A stretch of 64,000 bases of DNA, taken from positions 32,988 through 96,987 of the forward strand of contig JAPPGK010000019.1 in assembly GCA_028821405.1 (NCBI GenBank). Direction: 5' to 3'. Positions 1-8,924 of this stretch are shown here, piece by piece (position 1 is the first letter of the stretch; each line of letters starts with the position of its first letter). The notes beneath the pieces are model-generated. The model had not been told where the DNA came from. It did not search any database and saw only the letters and a list, made by a program, of their open reading frames with translations. This DNA comes from Gammaproteobacteria bacterium (GTDB taxonomy: Bacteria > Pseudomonadota > Gammaproteobacteria > Pseudomonadales > Azotimanducaceae). The translations under genes and the position numbers were made by a program.

Positions 1-1217
1 CGACCTACTACCTCTGGCGTGGCGAGCTGTTGGGCTACGAATACGAGCTTGTCCGTTCGTTCGCGGAGGCCAACGACCTCGAGTTGGAGGTGATCGTCGC
101 CCAGAGCATCGGCGAACTCTTCGAGTGGCTTGCAGCGGGTCGGGGCGACGTGATCGCGGCGAGTTTGGTCAGGACCGGCGAACGCGAGGAGGAGGGACTG
201 CGCTTCACGCTGCCCTTTCTTCAGATTCGCGAGACGTTCGTTACGGCGGGGAAGCCGGTGACTGCCGTTGCCGACCTCGTCGGCCGCCAGGTCGCCGTCA
301 ACCCGATGACCAGTTACGCCCACACCCTGCGAGCCCTCGCGGGGGATGTGGATTTCGAACTCGACTTCGTGGAACTGTCGACGACGGCCATCTTGGAGGC
401 GGTGGTCGGGGGAGAGATCGATGTCACCCTCGTGGACGGGCACCGTGCGGGACTGGAGGCTACGTTCGAGCCGTTGATGTCCTTGGGGCTCGCGCTGGAA
501 GGCGACAAGGGCCTTCGGTGGGCGGTCAACGCCGGGAATGCGGAACTCGGGGACCGGCTCGACGCCTTCATCGACCAGAACTACCGGGGCTACGACTTCA
601 ACGTCCTGCATCGCAAGTACTTCGTCAACCAGGGGCGGATTGCCCGGCAGCACGAGCATCGAATCACCGGTAACGACCTGTCGCCGTTCGACCTGATCGT
701 GAGGCCCTTGGCGGAGGATGCCGGCTTCGACTGGCGCCTGATCGTCGCGCAGATGTACCAGGAAAGCGGTTTCGAGCCGGATCGCGTCAGCTTCGCCGGT
801 GCCGAAGGGTTGCTCCAGGTCCTGCCGCGCACCGCGCGGGATCTCGGCGTGGACGCGGACAAGCTGGCACGGCCGGAGGTGGGCATCGCCGCGGGCATCG
901 GCTACCTGTCGTGGACAAGGCAGCGGTTTCCCGACCTTCCGGTGGGCGAGCAGCTCTGGTTCGCCCTCGGCGCTTACAACGCCGGCGTCGGGCACGTTCG
1001 CGACGGCCAGCGACTTGCCCGCAGGCTCGGCCTCGACGGCTCGCTGTGGTTCGACAACGTGGAACTGGCGATGTTGAAGCTGGCGGAACCGGAGTTCGCG
1101 CGGGAGTCGGTCTACGGCTACGTGCGCGGTTCGGAAGTGACCCGCTACGTTCGGGAGATCCGGGACCGGTACCGCGCCTACGTCGATCACTTCGATCGAC
1201 TCGAAGCCGGTTCGTAG
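1..1217 (+). CDS. mltF: Membrane-bound lytic murein transglycosylase F-like protein, 5' end cut by window edge
   Basis: The reading frame is open from base 3, so the true start lies left of the window; about 404 residues are visible. The first half reads as a periplasmic solute-binding domain (SBP_bac_3 type): the opening TYYLWRGELLGYEYEL is the usual MltF beginning of that domain. The second half is a lytic transglycosylase (SLT) domain. The motif QESGF, whose Glu codon is at 762-764, matches the family's catalytic glutamate, followed by GAEGLLQVLPRTA and later ALGAYNAGVGHV. The family cleaves the glycan strands of peptidoglycan at the outer membrane and releases anhydromuropeptides. The stop codon TAG (1215-1217) lies inside CGTAGGGG, the edge of a dispersed palindromic repeat. 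Domain order and length fit MltF; the missing N-terminus should hold the signal peptide. Confidence 0.9.
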   Translation, partial: TYYLWRGELLGYEYELVRSFAEANDLELEVIVAQSIGELFEWLAAGRGDVIAASLVRTGEREEEGLRFTLPFLQIRETFVTAGKPVTAVADLVGRQVAVNPMTSYAHTLRALAGDVDFELDFVELSTTAILEAVVGGEIDVTLVDGHRAGLEATFEPLMSLGLALEGDKGLRWAVNAGNAELGDRLDAFIDQNYRGYDFNVLHRKYFVNQGRIARQHEHRITGNDLSPFDLIVRPLAEDAGFDWRLIVAQMYQESGFEPDRVSFAGAEGLLQVLPRTARDLGVDADKLARPEVGIAAGIGYLSWTRQRFPDLPVGEQLWFALGAYNAGVGHVRDGQRLARRLGLDGSLWFDNVELAMLKLAEPEFARESVYGYVRGSEVTRYVREIRDRYRAYVDHFDRLEAGS

Positions 1218-1279
1218 GGGCGGTCTTGTACCCCGTCATGCCGTGCGTTTCTCGGGCAGCCGCAAGGGTCGCCCCTACG
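1213..1279. repeat. Palindromic intergenic repeat unit bounded by CGTAGGGGCG inverted ends
   Basis: Left end CGTAGGGGCG (1213-1222) and right end CGCCCCTACG (1270-1279) are inverted copies. Inside are a short stem with loop CTTGT (1225-1229) and an imperfect stem, arms 1254-1261 and 1267-1274, with loop GCAAG. CTTGT is the reverse complement of ACAAG, so both loops belong to the (A/G)CAAG loop family found in other gaps of this window. The left end overlaps the stop codon of the mltF-like gene. Confidence 0.6.
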
Positions 1280-1334
1280 GCTGTGCAAGGCGACCGCGTG
1301 CCGGGCAGGGCTGGCCTGGCGCGTAGGGTCGCGG

Positions 1335-2228
1335 CTACCGGCTTACGTCCACGGCACGGATATGCGACGTGATCGCTTCGACGATCTGGCCGATCACCGG
1401 CTCCGGGAGGTCGTGCCCGAGCTTGTCGATCTCCAGGTACTCGGCGCCTGGGATCGCGTCGGCGGTGTCGCGGCCTGCCTCGACCGGGACGAGAGGATCC
1501 GCGTTGCCGTGGATCACCAGGGTGGGCACGTCCATCTTGGCGAGGTCCGCCCGCCGGTCTTCGGCCGTGAGGATCGCTGCGAGCTGGCGAGTGACGCCGT
1601 CGGGGCGGTGGGCGCGTTCAACGGCGGTCCGCGCGAAACGCCCGATGCCGTGGACCGCCGAGTCGTAGTGCGGGCCACCGAAGATCTTGGCCGTCTGGAT
1701 ACTCTGGGCGATGGCGGTTTCCGTGTCGGCCGTGGCGATGGCTTGGATCAACCCGCCGATGGTTTCGTCGGTGGGGCCAGGCAGGTCGGGATTCCCCGTG
1801 GACGACATGATCGAGGTCAAGCTGTAGACCCGCTCCGGGTGCTCGATGGCGAGTCGTTGGCTGATCATCCCGCCCATGGACAAGCCGATCACGTGCGCGC
1901 CGCCCTGACCGAGGTGATCGAGGAGCGCCACGACGTCGGCGGCCATGTCCGAAAGGGTATAGCTCGCTCGGAGCGCCGAGGGATTGTCCTGCGCCATCAA
2001 CAGGGCTTCGACCGAAGGCGGCGGTTCCTCCGGGCCTGTCGACAGGCCTGCATCGCGGTTGTCCAACAACACCGCACAATAGCCGGCATGGACTATTCCT
2101 TCGAGCAACGACTCGGGCCACTGCACAAGCTGGCAGCCCAAGCCGTGGATGAACAGCACGCGTGGGTTCGCCCGTGCGCCTCGGTGCTCGAAGTAGATCT
2201 CGCCGGACTGCGTTGTGAACTTCGGCAT
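1335..2228 (-). CDS. Alpha/beta-fold hydrolase
   Basis: The 297-residue protein has the alpha/beta hydrolase layout: oxyanion region FIHGLGCQLVQWP, nucleophile elbow GLSMGG (Ser), an acidic residue in GNADPLVP and a late His in KLGHDLPE. It also carries the DNRDAGLS motif common in this esterase/peptidase group. I chose the ATG at 2226-2228 because AAAGGAGG lies 13 bases upstream; the frame stays open 11 codons further without a better site. It stands alone on the minus strand, diverging from the TRAP genes. The substrate cannot be read from the sequence; an esterase or aromatic-compound hydrolase is possible. The region between the elbow and the acidic residue is helical cap-like sequence. 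Confidence 0.85.
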   Translation of the reverse strand: MPKFTTQSGEIYFEHRGARANPRVLFIHGLGCQLVQWPESLLEGIVHAGYCAVLLDNRDAGLSTGPEEPPPSVEALLMAQDNPSALRASYTLSDMAADVVALLDHLGQGGAHVIGLSMGGMISQRLAIEHPERVYSLTSIMSSTGNPDLPGPTDETIGGLIQAIATADTETAIAQSIQTAKIFGGPHYDSAVHGIGRFARTAVERAHRPDGVTRQLAAILTAEDRRADLAKMDVPTLVIHGNADPLVPVEAGRDTADAIPGAEYLEIDKLGHDLPEPVIGQIVEAITSHIRAVDVSR

Positions 2229-2603
2229 GGGAACGTTCAAGCCTCCTTTGTTTCGCGCCATGAACGGTCGTAGGCGCGATCATGGACGGATTGGGGAAAT
2301 GTTAGCAAACGCTTTCCCTGTGCTTCGCCTGCGGCTGACAGGTCTCGGTGGATGACGCCGAGCAGGCCCTTGTGGCGGCCCGGTAGACGCGCGGCGTGGT
2401 GCTTTCGGTTCGGGCGGGGACAAGCCCGGGACAAGCCCTGCCCCGACGGGCTGGCCACGCGCTCGAACGCCGATCCGCTACCGCCGGGTTCCCCGCACGT
2501 CCAACATTCCGGATAGAGGCGGACACCGCACCTCCAAGATTCCCGCCGATAACTTCCATTTGCAGTCACCATTTGTACGCGAGGCGTTGGCTATACTGGA
2601 GCG
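2229..2603. other. Divergent intergenic region with tandem ACAAG stem-loops
   Basis: No gene is supported in these 375 bases between the hydrolase and the TatT gene. It holds the hydrolase ribosome-binding site, two tandem GGGACAAGCCC-type stem-loops (about 2412-2440), and a TATACT sequence (2591-2596). The last resembles a -10 box but lies only 8 bases before the TatT start codon, too close to leave a normal leader. Promoters for both genes are expected here, but none is convincing by eye. Confidence 0.5.
2412..2440. repeat. Two tandem GGGACAAGCCC-type stem-loops
   Basis: GGGACAAGCCC occurs in two overlapping or adjacent copies, each able to pair G-rich and C-rich arms around the loop ACAAG. 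They belong to the same loop family as the stem-loops at 16778-16798, 33721-33735 and 41734-41754. The stems here are short and can pair in alternative ways. Confidence 0.5.
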
Positions 2604-3494
2604 ATGATCTCGCCCGGCAGCCGCCAACGAGCCCGTATCAACTCCCCAGGATGCGTTCTTGGACTGGCGTGCATCGCGCTCGGTTTGTCTGGTTGCGCAT
2701 CCCTCATCGGGAACGTAACGGGTGGGCTGGTCGACGATCTCTCCAACGCCATCCTCGAGAGCGACGACCCGGCGACGGTCCGCGATGGTGCGCCCGCCTA
2801 CCTGCTCATGCTGGACGCATTGCTGCGTCGGGACGCCGATAGCCCGGCGTTGCTGCGGGGGGCCGCCACCCTCAACGGTGCCTATGCCACCGCCTTCGTC
2901 GCGGACGACGACCGCCGGCGCGCATTCGCGACCAAGGCATTCCATTTCTCGCTCCGTGCGGCGTGCCTGGAGGTCGCCTGGATGTGCGATGTGCGTACCG
3001 TGGACTTCGACGAGTTGGATCAGCGAGCGGCATCCTTGCAGAATGCCGACGTGCCCGTCGCATACGCTCTGGCCACGGCGTGGGCAGGCTGGATCCAAGC
3101 CCACGCCGACGACTGGAACGCCATCGCGGATCTGGCCCGCGTGAAACCGATCCTCGCCCGCGTAGTCGAACTGAACGAGGCATACGACCACGGCGGCCCG
3201 CACTTGTACATGGGCGTATTCGAAACCCTGATCCCGCCCGCGTCGGGCGGTCGACCGGAAATCGGCCGGGAGCACTTCGAACGGGCCATCGAACTCACCG
3301 ACGGCCGACACCAGATGGCGAAGGTCCTGTTCGCCGAGCACTATGCTCGCCTCGTGTTCGACCGTGAACTCCACGACGCCCTGCTAAACGGTGTGCTCCG
3401 GGCCGATTCGGTAGCCCCGGGACTAACCTTGATGAACACGATCGCAAAGGAGCAGGCACGTGTACTACTGGACACCGCTGACGACTATTTCTGA
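2604..3494 (+). CDS. TRAP transporter-associated lipoprotein, TatT family
   Basis: The 296-residue protein begins with a lipoprotein signal peptide ending in the lipobox LSGC, so it should be lipid-anchored to the outer or inner membrane from the periplasm. The remainder is helical, with the YLLMLDALL and LLRGAATLNGAYA segments typical of the TatT family (TRAP-T associated TPR-like protein, known from Treponema Tp0956). TatT proteins bind the TRAP substrate-binding protein and are thought to help deliver hydrophobic ligands. The gene overlaps the DctP gene downstream by 35 bases, and DctQ and DctM follow, which supports the assignment. The ATG at 2604 has GGAG just upstream. Confidence 0.88.
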   Translation: MISPGSRQRARINSPGCVLGLACIALGLSGCASLIGNVTGGLVDDLSNAILESDDPATVRDGAPAYLLMLDALLRRDADSPALLRGAATLNGAYATAFVADDDRRRAFATKAFHFSLRAACLEVAWMCDVRTVDFDELDQRAASLQNADVPVAYALATAWAGWIQAHADDWNAIADLARVKPILARVVELNEAYDHGGPHLYMGVFETLIPPASGGRPEIGREHFERAIELTDGRHQMAKVLFAEHYARLVFDRELHDALLNGVLRADSVAPGLTLMNTIAKEQARVLLDTADDYF

Positions 3495-4542
3495 CGGACA
3501 TCGTCGATGGCGGCTGTTCGCGCTGGCCCTGGCCGTGGCGGCGTTGCTGGCCGGTCCGGCGGCAACGGCGAAGACGTTGAAGATCGCGACCACGGCGCCT
3601 GACGGCTCCTCGTGGATGAAGGTGCTGCGCAAGGCTGGCGACGAGGTCGACGCGGCCACCGAAGGCCGCGTCAAGATCAAGTTCTTCCCCGGCGGCGTCC
3701 GTGGCGACGACCAGCAGGTGCTGCGCCGTATCCGGGTCCGGCAGCTCGATGGCGGCATCCTGCAAACCGGTGTCTTCGGCACGCTATTCACCGATGTTCA
3801 GATCTACAACCTGCCCATGTTGTTTCAGAGCCTCGAAGAGGTGGACGCCGTGCGGGAAGTCATGGATCCGATACTCGTTGCGGGTCTCGCCGATGCCGGT
3901 TTCGTGGCCTTCGGCATCGCCGAACTCGGTATGGCGTACGCGATGAGCAAGAAGGAGGCGCGGTCCCTGGCGGACGCGCGGCGTCTCAAGGTGTGGTCGC
4001 CCCAGGGGGACCGCCCGGCCGAGCGCACTTTGTCGGCATTCCGCATCAAGCCGATTCCCCTTACGCTCTCCGAGGTCTTGACAGGTCTGCAAGCGGATCT
4101 GATCGACACCGTGGCGGCACCACCGGTCGCCGTCCTGCCCCTGCAGTGGCACCGAAAGCTCAAATACGTTCTCGATCTACCGTTCATGTACATCTACAGC
4201 CTGGTCGTCGTAACGGAGGGGAGTCTTGAAGGCATGACGGCGACCGATGTCGTCGCGGTGAAACAAATCATGCGTACGGCGGTCGCCGAGATTGACCGGT
4301 TGAACCGTGCCGATCACGCGGCCGCGTGGGCGGCGCTCAAGAGCCAGGGACTGCAATTCCTGACCCCCACCGACGCCGAGGTCGCCCAGTGGCGCGGGTC
4401 GGCCCAGACCGCCACCGAAGTCTGGATCAACGAGGGCCTCATCAGCAGGGAAATTCACGCGACCCTCATGGAGGTTCTCAACAAGGCTAGATCTCGACAA
4501 GCCGTTCGTGCGGTCGTTTCCCCCAGCATAGCCGGTCGGTAG
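3460..4542 (+). CDS. dctP: TRAP transporter substrate-binding protein (DctP family)
   Basis: This 360-residue periplasmic protein captures the solute for the TRAP permease. A signal peptide of about 37 residues with cleavage near ATAK is followed by the DctP-type start KTLKIATTAPDGSSWMKVL. Further family features are FFPGGVRGDDQQVLRRIR, GVFGTLFTDVQIYNLPMLF and the central KVWSPQGDRPAERTL region. The start is GTG at 3460, inside the end of the TatT gene, with AAAGGAG at 3446-3452. DctQ starts 3 bases after the stop. The pairing with TatT suggests the TatPT-type TRAP subclass, whose proposed ligands are hydrophobic; the ligand here is unknown. Confidence 0.93.
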   Translation: MYYWTPLTTISDGHRRWRLFALALAVAALLAGPAATAKTLKIATTAPDGSSWMKVLRKAGDEVDAATEGRVKIKFFPGGVRGDDQQVLRRIRVRQLDGGILQTGVFGTLFTDVQIYNLPMLFQSLEEVDAVREVMDPILVAGLADAGFVAFGIAELGMAYAMSKKEARSLADARRLKVWSPQGDRPAERTLSAFRIKPIPLTLSEVLTGLQADLIDTVAAPPVAVLPLQWHRKLKYVLDLPFMYIYSLVVVTEGSLEGMTATDVVAVKQIMRTAVAEIDRLNRADHAAAWAALKSQGLQFLTPTDAEVAQWRGSAQTATEVWINEGLISREIHATLMEVLNKARSRQAVRAVVSPSIAGR

Positions 4543-4544
4543 GC

Positions 4545-5018
4545 ATGCCCCGACGCTTGCACCAGGGCCTGCGCTGGGCGGAGACGCTCCTCCTGGCCAT
4601 CCTGCTGTTGGTGATGATCGGCGTGGCCGTGTTCCAGATCGTTGCGCGCAACGCGTTCGGAACCGGGCTTGTCTGGGGCGAGGATCTCGTGCACGTGGCG
4701 GTGCTTTGGATCACCATGCTCGGTGCCACGGCAGCCGCCGGGGACGACAGCCATATCCGGATCGACATCGTGTCGCGCTTCGCGAGCCCGAAGATCCGCT
4801 CCCTGGCGACCCGCGTTACGGCGATCTTCACGGCGGTGCTGTGTGCAGCCCTCGGGTGGTATTCGATCGAGTTCATTCGCTGGGACTTTCTTGATGGCAC
4901 GCCCGGGTTCGGCGCGGTACCTGCATGGGTGTGCGAGACCATCATCCCGGTGGCCGCGGCTGTCATGGCCATCCGCTATGTCGGTCACGCCATCTGGCCG
5001 GCCCAGGACGATCCGTGA
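4545..5018 (+). CDS. dctQ: TRAP transporter small permease subunit (DctQ family)
   Basis: The 157-residue protein has four predicted membrane segments: TLLLAILLLVMIGVAVFQIV, the VLWITMLGATAAAG region, VTAIFTAVLCAALGWYSIEF and a last one near IIPVAAAVMAI. It carries the DctQ signature of a conserved arginine-asparagine near the end of helix 1 (VARNAFGTGLVWGEDL). DctQ forms the small inner-membrane half of the TRAP permease with DctM. It starts 3 bases after dctP ends, and its stop codon overlaps the GTG start of dctM by 4 bases (GTGA at 5015-5018), so translation is probably coupled. Confidence 0.92.
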   Translation: MPRRLHQGLRWAETLLLAILLLVMIGVAVFQIVARNAFGTGLVWGEDLVHVAVLWITMLGATAAAGDDSHIRIDIVSRFASPKIRSLATRVTAIFTAVLCAALGWYSIEFIRWDFLDGTPGFGAVPAWVCETIIPVAAAVMAIRYVGHAIWPAQDDP

Positions 5019-6361
5019 TCTGGGCGGGCATTGTCGTGGTGGTGCTCATGGCGCTCCTCGGCGCGCCGCTGTTCGCCATCGTCCTTGCGGGGGCGATGCT
5101 GGGTTTTCTCGCGGCGGGCGACGAACTCGCCCTGGTCGCCATCAACATCTACGGCATGACCGACAAGCCGCTGCTGCTCGCGCTGCCGTTTTTCACTTTT
5201 GCGGGCTACCTGATGGCCGAGGCCAAGTCGTCGGAACGTCTGATGGCACTCACTCGGTCGCTGTTCGGTTGGATGCCCGCGGGCTTGGCGATCGTCGGCT
5301 TCGTGGCCTGCGCCGCGTTTACCGCGCTGACCGGCGCTTCGGGAGTAACCATCGTTGCCTTGGGTGCCCTGCTGCTTCCGATGTTGAAATCGAGTGGCTT
5401 CGGGGAACGGTTCAGCCTCGGACTGGTGACCACGTCGGGCAGCCTTGGCGTCCTGATCGTGCCGGCGGTGCCGTTGATCCTCTACGGGGTCATCGCCCAG
5501 CAGATGGATGTCGGCGAGCCGTTCACCATCCAGCAACTGTTCCTCGGTGGCATCGGGCCGGTACTCTTGATGCTGGCGTTGCTCGCGGCCTGGACGGTTT
5601 GGCGTTACGGCGGCGGTCCGCGGCTTCGGTTGACGGCGGCGGGCCCGCGTCGAGGACTGCCATCCTGGTCCGTCTACCGCACCGAAGGGGTGCCCCGGAC
5701 GCCCTTCGACCCGGCGGAACTGTGGCGGGCGGCGAAAGCGGCCCGTTGGGAGCTGCCGTTGCCATTGGTGGTGCTCGGTGGCATCTACTCCGGTCTGTTC
5801 GCGATCTCGGAGGCGGCGGCGATGACCGCGCTGTACGTCCTGATCGTCGAGGTCGGACTGTACCGGGAGGTCTCGCTCAAGGCCCTTCCCGGCGTGATTC
5901 GCGAATCCATGGTCATGGTCGGCAGCATCCTTCTCATCCTGGGCGTGGCGCTGGCATTCACGGATTTCCTGATCGGTGCCGATGTGCCCCAGAGACTGTT
6001 CGCCTTCATGCAGGAGCACGTCACCAGCGCCCTGACGTTCCTCATCTTGCTCAATATCGTGTTGCTGGCGCTCGGCGCCATTCTCGACATCTTCTCGGCC
6101 ATCATCATCATGGTTCCCCTGTTGCTGCCTGTTGCCGTCGGCTATGGAATCCACCCCATCCACCTGGGCATCATCTTCCTGGCCAATCTCCAGATCGGCT
6201 ATTTCACGCCGCCCATCGGCATGAACCTGTTCATCGCGAGCTATCGTTTCGACCGGCCCGTCCTGGAGTTGTACGCGGCGTGCCTCCCGTTCATGGCGGT
6301 ACTCCTAGTCGCGCTCCTGATCATCACCTACGTGCCCGCGCTGTCGCTATGGTTCCTATAA
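5015..6361 (+). CDS. dctM: TRAP transporter large permease subunit (DctM family)
   Basis: The 448-residue, very hydrophobic protein has about 11-12 membrane helices and the DctM motifs of a sodium-coupled TRAP permease: LLALPFFTFAGYLMAEAK, CAAFTALTGASGVTIVALGALLLP, GSLGVLIVPAVPLILYGV and, near the end, ANLQIGYFTPPIGMNLFIAS. The frame is open further upstream, but the start is set at GTG 5015 because the product then begins with the hydrophobic segment VIWAGIVVVVLMALLGAPL and overlaps dctQ by exactly GTGA. A Pro/Arg-rich cytoplasmic stretch around residues 200-235 (TAAGPRRGLPSWSVYRTEG) is longer than in many DctM proteins. Confidence 0.93.
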   Translation: MIWAGIVVVVLMALLGAPLFAIVLAGAMLGFLAAGDELALVAINIYGMTDKPLLLALPFFTFAGYLMAEAKSSERLMALTRSLFGWMPAGLAIVGFVACAAFTALTGASGVTIVALGALLLPMLKSSGFGERFSLGLVTTSGSLGVLIVPAVPLILYGVIAQQMDVGEPFTIQQLFLGGIGPVLLMLALLAAWTVWRYGGGPRLRLTAAGPRRGLPSWSVYRTEGVPRTPFDPAELWRAAKAARWELPLPLVVLGGIYSGLFAISEAAAMTALYVLIVEVGLYREVSLKALPGVIRESMVMVGSILLILGVALAFTDFLIGADVPQRLFAFMQEHVTSALTFLILLNIVLLALGAILDIFSAIIIMVPLLLPVAVGYGIHPIHLGIIFLANLQIGYFTPPIGMNLFIASYRFDRPVLELYAACLPFMAVLLVALLIITYVPALSLWFL

Positions 6362-6398
6362 GGCGTGTCGCCGCCTAATATCGTCGCAACCAAGTTTG

Positions 6399-7457
6399 AT
6401 GGGGAACCGCGTGGGCAAAACAGGGCGGATCGTCGTGGCCGCGGTCATCGGATTGGCGCTGATCGCGTGCCTCGCCGCCTACTACGTCCTCGGCACCCGG
6501 CACGGTCAGAATCTCGCTCTGGAGCGTGCCGCTGCGGGAATCCCCGCGCGGGTGGTGCCCGCCGAGTACGACGGCCTGCGCGTATTCGTGTGCGGCTCCG
6601 GCTCCCCGATGCCGGGCAGGGCACAGGCCTGTGTTGCGGTCACCGCAGGGGAATCGCTGTACCTCGTGGACTCGGGCGCCGGTTCGCCTGCCGTCATGCA
6701 GTTGCACGGTCAACCGATGGCCCACCTGCGTGCCCTTCTGCTCACGCATCTGCACACCGACCACATCACCGGCATCCCCGACATGAACCTGGCCTCCTGG
6801 GTCATGGGCCGGGGCGAACCCCTGCGAATCCTCGGCCCGGCAGGCGTCGACAGGGTTGTCCGGGGGTACAACGAGGTTCTCGCCCTGGATCGAGGGTTCC
6901 GGGTTGCCCATCACGGTATCCACCTTCTGGCCCCGGAACTGGGCGTAATGCACGCCGAGACCGTCGAACCGGGGATCGTCGTTGAAGAGAACGGGCTCGT
7001 GATCACCGCGTTTGCCGTCAACCACGAGCCGATCACGCCGGCGTACGGATACCGTTTCGACTATCGCGGCCGCTCGGTGGTCGTCAGCGGCGACACCGTC
7101 GTGACGGACAACCTCGAAGCCCAAGCGCGCGGTGCCGATCTGCTGCTGCACGACGTGTTGTCGATGCGCATCGTTGGCACCATGCAAGCCGCTGCGACCG
7201 CCGCCGGCGCGTCGCGCGCGGCCAAGATATTCTCGGACATCCCGACCTACCACGCGCATGCCGTTGAACTGGGTCCTGTCGCAGAACGAACCGGTGTGCG
7301 GATGCTCGCGGTGTATCACTTCGTGCCGCCGCCCACGAACTACCTGATGGAGCGGATCTATCGGGACGATCTGCCGCACGGCACCGTCCTCACCCGCGAT
7401 GGAACCGAGTTCAAGCTCCCGGCGGGAAGTACCGCGATCCATGTCACGCATCCCTGA
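6399..7457 (+). CDS. Metallo-beta-lactamase-fold hydrolase with N-terminal membrane anchor
   Basis: The 352-residue protein starts with a hydrophobic segment (RIVVAAVIGLALIACLAAYY) that should be a signal anchor, followed by a metallo-beta-lactamase domain. The metal-binding motif is LTHLHTDHITG; the later motifs VSGDTV (Asp) and the final AVYHFVP (His) complete the expected dinuclear zinc site. The layout with CGSGSPMPGRAQACVAV resembles RNase Z/arylsulfatase-like members (DRACQ-type), but the anchor argues for a periplasmic small-molecule hydrolase. It lies 38 bases after dctM on the same strand and may be co-expressed. No clear Shine-Dalgarno sequence precedes the ATG at 6399; a TTG directly before it is an alternative start. 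Confidence 0.85.
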   Translation: MGNRVGKTGRIVVAAVIGLALIACLAAYYVLGTRHGQNLALERAAAGIPARVVPAEYDGLRVFVCGSGSPMPGRAQACVAVTAGESLYLVDSGAGSPAVMQLHGQPMAHLRALLLTHLHTDHITGIPDMNLASWVMGRGEPLRILGPAGVDRVVRGYNEVLALDRGFRVAHHGIHLLAPELGVMHAETVEPGIVVEENGLVITAFAVNHEPITPAYGYRFDYRGRSVVVSGDTVVTDNLEAQARGADLLLHDVLSMRIVGTMQAAATAAGASRAAKIFSDIPTYHAHAVELGPVAERTGVRMLAVYHFVPPPTNYLMERIYRDDLPHGTVLTRDGTEFKLPAGSTAIHVTHP

Positions 7458-7499
7458 GTACTGCCTAGATCGCCTCAACCCCTACTGGTCGTTCAGACG

Positions 7500-8894
7500 A
7501 TGACCACCAAGCCCATGAACCCCCGCGGCGGCGAGATGGGGAACCCGTCGCCGCCGCTGCGGTGGGTCATGTCCAAAATGCTTGCCCGGGCTGCGGACCC
7601 GGATCGAATCGCCACCCGTCGCACCAAGCTGGAAGCGAAGCGTCGAAGGGCGGGCGCGGCGCATGTGGTCGAATATTTTCACCAGGTGGACGACGGCTAC
7701 AGCCACCTTGCCGCACAGATGCTCGGGGCATTCGCCGAGCGCTACCAAATACAGCTCGTCTGTCACCTCGTGGGCCCGCCCAGCGGGCCGAACGCGCCGG
7801 AGCCGGACTTCCTGCTCGGCCTGTCCCGCTACGACGCGGCCAGGATCGGCCCGCACTACGGCCTCGAGTTCCCCGGAGGTTCGGACCCGCCGGACCGAGA
7901 TCTCGTGAATCTGGCAACGCGCATCCTGGCCGGGGTCGTGACCGACTCGGGGGCCTTCGTCGACGCGGCACCCCGCGTCGGCGATGCACTCTGGTCCGGA
8001 CCCCCGGATGCGATGCAGGCCTTGGCCGAGCGCTACCGGCCCGTTCCCGATGCGGCAGCGGTGCTCGCGTCGGGCGAGAGGCGTCGGGCCGACCTTGGCC
8101 ACTACTCGGGCGCGATGTTCCACTACGGCAAGGAGTGGTATTGGGGCATCGACCGTCTCCACCACCTCGAGCGGCGGCTGGTCGAACTCGGCGCAAGCCA
8201 CGACGGCGGGAAGATTCTCAGCGCCCCACCGGCAATCGAGCACGGACCGCACCACGACGAGGGATCGATGACGTTGGAGATCTTTCCGTCGGTGCGAAGT
8301 CCGTATACCGCGTTGTCGTTCGACGCGGCCGTGGACCTCGCGCGCGCCACCGGCGTACGCCTGCAGGTCCGGCCGGTGCTGCCCATGGTGATGCGCGGCG
8401 TACCCGTGACCCGCACCAAGGGGGTCTACATCTTCATGGATGCCGCCCGGGAGGCGCGCACACACGGCCTGACCGATTGGGGCAGCTACTGCGAACCCGT
8501 CGGGTCTCCGGTGGAGCGGTGCTATTCCCTCTACCCGTGGGCCGTCGCCGAGGGTCGCGGCGTCGAACTCTTGAGCGCCTTTATGCGTGCCGCGTTCCGG
8601 GAGGGGATCAACACCAATACCGACGCCGGCCTGCGCCACGTGGTCGAGGCCGCGGGACTCTCCTGGGCGGAGGCCCAATCCATCGTCGGCAAGGATGCCT
8701 GGAACGACCACGCCTGGCGGGAAGAAATCGAGGCGAATCGACGTGCAATGTACGATGTCGGGCTTTGGGGAGTACCCAGTTTCCGGTTGCTCGATGCGGC
8801 GGGAGAGACCCGGCTTCGGGTTTGGGGCCAGGACCGGCTTTGGCTGGTGGCGCGCGACATACAGCGCGCCTTGGCACCCCGACCCGGACCTTGA
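7500..8894 (+). CDS. Tandem two-domain DsbA/HCCA-isomerase (GST-kappa-like) protein
   Basis: The 464-residue protein holds two thioredoxin-fold domains of the DsbA family in tandem. The second (about residues 255-455) matches 2-hydroxychromene-2-carboxylate isomerase/GST-kappa enzymes: LEIFPSVRSPYTALSFD corresponds to their Ser-containing active-site start, and GLWGVPSFRL followed by VWGQDRLWLV is their C-terminal signature. The first (about residues 50-225) begins VVEYFHQVDDGYSHLAAQML, also with Ser and no CxxC. Neither domain has a redox dicysteine, so a disulfide oxidoreductase role is unlikely; a glutathione-dependent isomerase or transferase is more plausible. It follows the MBL gene by 42 bases. 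The usual family length is about 200 residues, so this is a fusion or duplication. Confidence 0.82.
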   Translation: MTTKPMNPRGGEMGNPSPPLRWVMSKMLARAADPDRIATRRTKLEAKRRRAGAAHVVEYFHQVDDGYSHLAAQMLGAFAERYQIQLVCHLVGPPSGPNAPEPDFLLGLSRYDAARIGPHYGLEFPGGSDPPDRDLVNLATRILAGVVTDSGAFVDAAPRVGDALWSGPPDAMQALAERYRPVPDAAAVLASGERRRADLGHYSGAMFHYGKEWYWGIDRLHHLERRLVELGASHDGGKILSAPPAIEHGPHHDEGSMTLEIFPSVRSPYTALSFDAAVDLARATGVRLQVRPVLPMVMRGVPVTRTKGVYIFMDAAREARTHGLTDWGSYCEPVGSPVERCYSLYPWAVAEGRGVELLSAFMRAAFREGINTNTDAGLRHVVEAAGLSWAEAQSIVGKDAWNDHAWREEIEANRRAMYDVGLWGVPSFRLLDAAGETRLRVWGQDRLWLVARDIQRALAPRPGP

Positions 8895-8924
8895 AGTCTC
8901 GGCGCCTACCGCCGAATCTTCATG

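Noticed and set aside
2591..2596. TATACT as a -10 promoter element for the TatT gene
   Set aside because: It lies 8 bases before the start codon and lacks a -35 element at proper spacing; kept only as a remark.
4642..6378. A 578-codon open frame across dctQ and dctM
   Set aside because: Arg- and Pro-rich product without motifs; the true frames encode TRAP permease subunits with clear membrane helices.
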